From Icerya purchasi (lineage: Eukaryota; Arthropoda; Insecta; Hemiptera; Monophlebidae), in the NCBI GenBank assembly GCA_039619475.1, contig CM077116.1, positions 20,797,443 to 20,861,442 of the forward strand: a stretch of DNA of 64,000 bases, read 5' to 3'. The position numbers and the translations under genes are program-made. Under the pieces are notes generated by a model. It searched no databases and was not told the DNA's origin. It saw nothing but the letters and a program-made list of their open reading frames with translations. The number at the start of each line of letters is the position of its first letter. Positions within the stretch are counted from its first letter, which is position 1. Of this stretch, positions 57,640-64,000 are shown one piece after another.

Positions 57640-59869
57640 GTATTTTGTAATTATTTTAAATTTTAATCCGCTTCCAATGTTTTCAATTATTTCTATTTAT
57701 AACTTATATGTTAATATTAGTATACTTTTAATTTCTTAAAAATTTCTACCATGTATGCGAGCTAGTCGTACGAAAAGATGGTGTAACTTTTTTTGAATAA
57801 GTTAATTTTTTACGGTATCTAATTAGACACCATTTTTTTTATTTATTTATTTTTTTTTTTGTCATTTGTGTTATTGCTTCTGCCGCCAACTGCTTATCAA
57901 AAGAAAAAAAAAAGAAAAACAAAATTACAAAACCGGATCAGTTAATTGTATGGACATCCAACGGCCTTAAAAAAAGTGATTGTAATCTATAATTTTTTAC
58001 GATAAAATACATTCTTTCACAATTGTATATAATTTCACCCAGATGTCGCTGTACTTTTTAAAATAATTCAGAATATTGTATTTGAAGAAGTTTTACGATA
58101 AATCCTTTTTGATTTAAATTTCTTCCTAGTATTATTTAAACAAATAACAATACCATTTTTAATATTTCTTGAAGGTAACTTATATATTTCATTTGGGTAC
58201 TATTGTATTCTTATAATTCCGTATACATGTGTGTAAATAACACATTCACATTTTCATATTTTTTATTATAATTATCCCATTATCATTCGGCGGATTATTG
58301 ACTACCGGTACTCTACCAAACGATGTAAAGAACATGCAGATGTCTTTTGCCCCTGCCGTTTAAAATGATACCAAATTATACACTGCCACGTGTAAGGGAA
58401 TGTATTTTTCAAATACGAAGGCGTTGAGTCCCAATCAAATTCTGTTTTGTTTTTTTTTCCTTGGGAAGCTGATTGATTCGTTATTTCTTTTTAAATATAT
58501 TATATATATCGATAAGTTAACGAGCAAATCTTTTATGCGAAATATTTTTTTTTTCTTTTTTTTTTAATTTTCTTTGATCTTTCCCCAATTTGTGAGCAGC
58601 TGTCAATAGGGATTTTAGAAAGTTGATAGGGGAACAGGTTTATTTTACAAGGTGTGCACACTACGGAGTAAAAGCCGGCGACAAGTTCTGTAGTAATTTT
58701 TGAATTATTATAGACTTTATTCTAGTCTTTTTTTTTTGTTCGGAAATGATCAAAAATACGCTTGTTAGTTGTCTGTTGAAGTGCGCATCGGAAATTATTG
58801 GTAGTCGTTGTTGCTTTCTTGTTTGTTTAGGGGAAACAACTTGATCGGTGGTAGCACGCTTCGTGTGTTTGTTGACGCGGAGACGCTTTTTGGTTTTTCT
58901 CATTAACCTGGCAACATAAACTTGTGTTTGTATACAGTTTTCATCTAATTCGAACTGCATTCTAAATTTAATTTTCGCAGACTGTGCAGCACCGTGGAAT
59001 GTATTATTCCCCATCTGGTTTCAGCGGCCTAAATAAATTGACCGCGTTTACAGACCATCGAACGTTTTGTTCCGTTATCATTCCGTTATTATTTCGTTAT
59101 CATTAGTTTGCGTTTACAACACGTCAGTCATCTGTCGAAAACTTCTTTCTTCAGTTCCGCTAAAAAAAAATGTAACCTTTAATCAAGCAAAATAGTTCCA
59201 ATATTGTTTCCAATGTACCGGAAATATTTAAATCGGGGTCAGCGTGTTGTATTTAAGTGATTTTACATTTCTGACCAATGAAAAAAACCCCGGTGGCTTC
59301 GAATGGTACTGAGATTTGTCCAGCCCAGATTTCTCTTTAACAATAGATATAATTCGAAAACGCTCACGTTTTCGTAAGTTCTTAAGCAACTGTGCTGTTT
59401 CTCCGCCGAAATTTAATGACATCGGCCTATGGTGCAGATTTTTTTGCCTGCCATTGCACCGTGTCATTGTATCGGAAATGTGTTCGGAGTCAGTCGCAGA
59501 GTGTTATTATTACACGTCTATTTGTTGCCGGAGTATTTTTGGTTTTTTCTTACAAGTTCCATAATAAAAAAGAAACAAAAAAAACAACAGCAGATTTAAT
59601 GTTTAAAAAAAAACCTAAACCGATTCTGTGCAATAATATTTTTAATAGCTACGCACAGGTAGTGCCGAAAAGAATATTGCGTATTCTTTATTTCTTTTTT
59701 CACCGGACTGGTTAAGATTATTGATGAAGAAATGTGACTTCTTATTACTATGTCCGTTATTAAGAGCTTTACTGACCTTTTTACTATTCCTAATTGTGTG
59801 CTTAGATTACGTCGTAGGGTCAACAAAAGTCAAACGACCTTAATTTTGATTCTTCTCAAATCGAATCGG
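56641..59869. other. No gene recognised
   Basis: AT-rich with long T runs (57617-57640, 57840-57860, 58555-58565). A 117-codon basic frame at 58661-59014 (minus) ends in no recognised domain. A small CCCGAAGTTTCGGG hairpin lies at 57309. Confidence 0.45.
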
Positions 59870-59945
59870 ACAAGTATGGCGAGGCAGTGATGTTTCGTTC
59901 CGGTAGGACTTGGTTCAAATCCTGCTGATGCACATTGATACTTCC
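59870..59945 (+). mobile_element. tRNA-like sequence, probable SINE head
   Basis: A perfect B box GGTTCAAATCC (59923-59933) sits in a T-arm-like stem GTAGGA/TCCTGC. A weak A-box-like TGGCGAGGCAGTG lies about 45 bases upstream. No complete cloverleaf. The following bases to about 60000 could be SINE body, ending at a G run (60001-60010). Confidence 0.5.
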
Positions 59946-61539
59946 GGAAATTTTGCTTGCGCTGGATTAATGTCCATAGTTGACGACACCATTTTAAAAG
60001 GGGGGGGGGGCGGGGAAGAAATATTATTTCTATCGGAAGTGAAATTCTTTTATCCACGAATTTATGAACTAAATTCTGAGAATAAAAATATAACTAATTC
60101 CCGAAGGAAAGAAAGCTCTTAAAAATTTTATTATGTTTTCGTAAAAAAACAAATAAATAAAAGAAATATTTACTCCTTTGATTATTTATTTGCCGACCAG
60201 AGCAGGTTCCCTTAAAATTATAGTGCAACGCCTCCGAGCTGTATTTATTTTTGAATTTCCGCTTAATTTCCGGAAAATTGAAAATGCTGGCGGGACCACC
60301 GATGTCATTTCAAGTCGTTCAAATCGTTCAAATGTTCTTCTGTTTTAGAAAAGCGATTATTCTCAGCCGGGGTAGTTTGCGAAAGGTATATGTACAGCGG
60401 AGGAAATTGGTTATAACGGAATAAATTTAGCTGAGAGAACTCGTCTGTACACGAAGAGAAGAATAATATGTTTACATGCGAACGTTGATGTTGGAGTTGC
60501 TCATAGAAAACACGCAGGTGAGCCGACAACCAAATAGGTATCGGTTGAATTTTGATTTCAGCAAGAGCTGGTGAGTGTGTTATTGAAAGAGTAAAATTTT
60601 TACACCAGTTCAAGTCCGCGCTCGTAATATTTCTAGAAACGTACGCGATGGAATATATGAGGTATTTTTTTTTTTTAAATTTGCCTTCGGCTGATTACGC
60701 TGAATTGTTTTTATTCGGCGAGAAAAAAAAAAAAAGTCGAAAAAGAAATGCGGAAAACCTACTATACCGCATGCTGAATAGGGTACCATTTAATACAATT
60801 TTTGTAAAACTCAAATTTTCTTAACGCGAATTATTTTCCGATCGAATCTCGTACAATACTTCAAATTAAGGTATTCGACGCAAATGAACATTTTCCCTTT
60901 GAAGATAAAATCTTCCAAATCCTGTCGAAAATAAATGAATATAAATAGTTTGGTTATTGATATTAACAAAAACAAAATTACGTGTGTAGTAACGCGGGGG
61001 CGTTCGGAAGGGAAAGGACTACCGCTGTTGAGGGCATTGGCTCTCTCTTCTGGGAATTCCAAAAAAATAAAGAATGCACAGGTAAACTCTTAAAAACGTA
61101 AATGAATATCGAAGCTGGTATTTTTCACTTTTATCATGCACTGATAATATTTTCTCCGATTGTGCCGCTTATCTGAAGAACATCCGTCGGCTTTATATAA
61201 AAGTGAAAAGATATCGTAAATGTCGATTTTTGGTAGAAATAAAAACTAATTTTGCACGGATTATACTGCTGATTGTGTAATTTTCGATATATTTATTATT
61301 ATAAATTTCTCCCTAAAAGTTCATTAAAAATTACTCTCGTAAATGAATTAAAATGGAAAAAAAATTACACCGCATCATACCCGATATAAAACGGTGCGCT
61401 CTGTTCGTTTACGGTCTAGGTATACAATTTGCAATCGGGGCGATCAGAGTTATCTTTTGTGCTACAATTAACGAGTTAAAATTTAAACGATGAAATATAA
61501 AAACGTTTTAACCCGCTTATTAATTTGAGCTTTTCGCAG
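59946..61539. other. No gene recognised
   Basis: No motif or tandem array beyond the G run at 60001-60010. The last bases (TTTGAGCTTTTCGCAG) form the acceptor of the candidate microexon. Confidence 0.45.
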
Positions 61540-61581
61540 TCGGCAAAAGAAATCAACGAGAAAGAGTCTATGTTACTGCAG
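61540..61581 (+). CDS. Candidate 42-nt microexon, product unknown
   Basis: A pyrimidine-containing acceptor TTTTCGCAG is followed by 42 bases and the near-consensus donor CAG/GTGAGA. The segment is a whole number of codons and, in phase 0, reads SAKEINEKESMLLQ, a hydrophilic helical-looking peptide. Both signals are among the best in the window and in the same orientation as the exon at 22416. A 14-residue peptide is too short to identify a gene, and chance pairing of AG and GT sites is possible. Confidence 0.35.
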
Positions 61582-63429
61582 GTGAGATCTCTGAGACAAA
61601 AAGCGTTATCCGGATAATTTCCTGAGCACCTGTCCAACAGTGTCTCTTTTCTTCTCTTCGATCGGTCAGAAATTACTCATGATGTCCCGTTTAGTAAGTT
61701 TTCTATCTTTTGCCATTTCGCATGTTATGCAGTTTCCTGCTTTGTTTTCCGCCATTGCTTTTTAGTCGGTTCCTCGAATAATCTATTAAAGAAGCTAATT
61801 CTATATCGAACGGAGATTTTTAATTTTTTCATTATAGTTGAATCGTTGTTGTCGAACTGTAAAATTGTAAAATTTGAATATACTGTAAATCGCGTGTACA
61901 AAACCGGGATAGAAATTCTTTCGAAATTTTTTTAAAATATTAACGCGAGAACATCGCTGTGCAAAATTATATACTTTTCATACACGGGATTAGTTTTATT
62001 ATCGGATCATAGATGGCGCAAACGAGTTCGAAATATTTTTCACAATACTAGAATTTGATTATTTGGTATATTAGTGCGAGTATGTGTAAGTATGTGCATT
62101 TGTTTATGTACATATATATTAAAAAAAAATGGCGGATCTATGATTTTTTGTGGGAGGGGGTTAATTTTTAAACATTGACTTCTATTAAAAAATTATAAAA
62201 AGCGTACACTAATGCAGTCCAAAAAAAAAAAGGGAGATAATAATAATAAAAGGTGAAACAGTTACTTTTCAAAAGCTTGAATGTATGAAACTGATACAAT
62301 AGTGGTTATTTTTGTAATACGGATATTTTTACTAATTATTGCGAAAATATACGAACAGTCTCGATATCTATTTACTCCGAAATAAATTTAAAAATATTAA
62401 AGAATTTGCTAACTAAGGAAAAATTAATTTTAAAACTAATTCACCAACAATTAATATGATGTGCAGAGAATTGTGGTTGTATTTTTAATTTTAAAAATTT
62501 TCTTTTTAACAGTGCTGCGCAGACTCATGTTTTGGTTGTTTTACTCGAAATATGCACGAATTCACAAAATCGGCTTACCGGGAAATTAGTTTTATTCTAG
62601 AATATTATTCATCTTATATCTTGAGTTCGCTCTTGCATTCGTATATTCGTGCAGATGTATTTTCGGTTGCGGTATCAACTTGTAGAAAATATCCGTAATT
62701 AATTTCAGCTTGTCACGAGTTGATTAGTTTTACTAAAGTACACCTCTAAAAATGATCTAAATTATGCGGCGTTCATTTTTACGAACCTCTGTTGATCTGA
62801 AAAATCTTTAAATCTTATTGTTCCTGCTCAGAACGTTCATGTTCTCTTGACTTTTGTTGTTTTTTTTTGTAGATAATATGACGTGATGATGCTTTTGTTT
62901 GAAGTCTCTGTTTCGCTTCTATAGATAATGCATTTTATTCGTTTCCGGGTTTGTTTGTTTTTTGTTTTTTTTTGTTTATTATTTTTAAGTGTTTTGTTTT
63001 TCGTGCTTTTATTCGTCATCAGTAATTGACAAAAGCTGAAAATCTCAAAATATCACATTCTCTGTGTCTTGTTTTTGAGCAACGAATTTTTAATTTTATA
63101 ATATTCAATTCGCGATATTCAATGTAATTAGGATAAATGGGTAATTTTCAAATCAAAGCGTTCGGGCTAATTCGTTAAGTCGGTGGTAATATTAAGAACA
63201 GTGTAGTGGGGAAAACTTTGCGAAATAATTCGTAGATAGCGCGCATGGTTTTTATAAAGTACCTTTTCAAAAAAGTAAGAAAATAAAACACATCTTCTTA
63301 GTGATCACATTTTTCATTTGTCTGTATAGTGTAATAAAAAATTTGGAATGAATCGCTGCCATAAAACGGAATGCAGTGTATGCCTTATTAATTTCGGTGA
63401 GAATTATTAAAAAAAAGAAAGAAAAAAAA
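61582..63429. other. No gene recognised
   Basis: AT-rich; frames are short and lysine/asparagine-rich. No supported feature. Confidence 0.5.
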
Positions 63430-63870
63430 ATCGAACGTGTACACCCTGGAGAAAAGGTTACAATACTTAACAATGAGGCCGCTCTTGTAGACACTTCATT
63501 GGTTTCATATAACTCGGATAATTATAGGTATTTTAAAAAAAATTCTATTTCCCTCGTCTCTTTTCCACGGTGTCCTTTTCACCCAGAAGATTCCTTTTGT
63601 CTGTGCGATGTCAATATCATATCTTCTTCGAATGTTCCTCACTTTCTTCAGAACGTTCTCTCTTCTATTCTCAGCTTTTGGATCTTGGTCTTCCTACTCC
63701 ATACAATGACTCTTATGTTCTCTCATTTCCTTTCTTGTCAGTTGTTCCCATTCTAGCTTCTTTCATTCAATCACGCACCAGATTGAAATCTAATATATTA
63801 TGCTCCTTTTGAGCTATTACTTAGATTCCTTGGTTGATTGAGCTGTTGTTCTTCGTTAGCGTACCCATAA

Positions 63871-63898
<28 letters not shown>
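63430..63898 (+). pseudogene. LINE 3' end with zinc knuckle and poly(A)
   Basis: Plus-strand reading resembles the RNase H end (VHPGEKVTILNNEAALVD, about 63440-63490), then PRCPFHPED and a frameshifted CQYHIFFEC (63560-63630), a decayed zinc knuckle. The last frame (63570-63812) contains LGLPTPYNDSYVLSFPFLSV, closely similar to the tail of the minus-strand LINE at about 19.15 kb, so both belong to one family. A 57-base 3' UTR leads to a 28-base A run at 63871-63898. The copy is strongly 5'-truncated. Confidence 0.6.
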
Positions 63899-63901
<3 letters not shown>

Positions 63902-64000
63902 AGCATTATACTTGAAAAATACCGAAAATCTACTAAAATGGCCGACGTGCGTTTAAAGAGAATTGTTGACGAAGCAAGGTACAATTAAAATCCCCCTTGA
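63899..64000. other. Right edge, no gene recognised
   Basis: An ATG in good context at 63940 opens only 16 codons (MADVRLKRIVDEARYN) before a stop. Could be a decayed start of something extending beyond the window, but nothing supports this. Confidence 0.3.

Noticed and set aside
58661..59014. 117-codon basic minus-strand frame
   Set aside because: No recognised domain, no homologous neighbour frame, and long T runs around it; cannot be supported as a gene.
63940..63990. ATG in good context at the right edge
   Set aside because: Only 16 codons before a stop; nothing to connect it to a gene.

Overview
This is AT-rich eukaryotic DNA with plentiful CpG, many homopolymer runs and microsatellites, and almost no long reading frames. 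The longest open frame is a 239-residue reverse-transcriptase piece. The transposon mix (RTE-, Jockey- and RNase-H-type LINEs, a mariner relic, tRNA-derived SINEs, a Penelope-like inverted terminus) fits an arthropod, most likely an insect with a large, repeat-rich genome. I cannot name the species. No bacterial-style operons, CRISPR arrays or functional RNA genes are visible.

Layout. 1-2.5 kb: minus-strand RTE element (endonuclease, linker, start of the reverse transcriptase) interrupted by a second minus-strand LINE carrying RNase H and a zinc knuckle. 2.5-7.6 kb: no gene, but a strongly purine-skewed block and a hairpin. 7.7-8.6 kb: one copy of a possible LTR, a 50-bp tandem repeat and a LINE-type tail. 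10-11.6 kb: a 46-bp sequence present twice in inverted orientation, with a tRNA-like sequence between. 14.5 kb: relic of a LINE RT carboxy end. 18.3-19.6 kb: LINE 3' end with poly(A) on the minus strand. 21.3 kb: tRNA-derived SINE with perfect target-site duplications. 22.4 kb: the best candidate host exon. 23.5-24.8 kb: a MITE-like inverted repeat, a 22-bp minisatellite and a 105-bp-arm hairpin flanked by 13-bp direct repeats. 26.9 kb: mariner relic. 28.4-29.6 kb: Jockey-like RT relic. 31-33 kb: LINE 3' UTR-like tandem repeats and a coiled-coil ORF1-like relic. 34.7 kb: dimeric satellite. 38-43.8 kb: nothing recognisable. 43.8-44.9 kb: RNase-H LINE 3' end. 46.5-48.0 kb: the best-preserved RTE, flanked by 12-bp duplications. 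49.7 and 52.4 kb: SINE copies. 53.4-54.2 kb: second possible LTR. 55.7-56.6 kb: RTE copy missing its RT core. 61.54 kb: possible 42-nt microexon. 63.4-63.9 kb: LINE 3' end with poly(A).

Functionally there is no gene team here. The window looks like large-intron or intergenic DNA shaped by successive retrotransposition, possibly inside a plus-strand host gene marked by the two candidate exons. Every transposon coding region seen is broken. Protein matches are from reading translations by eye; no database search was run.
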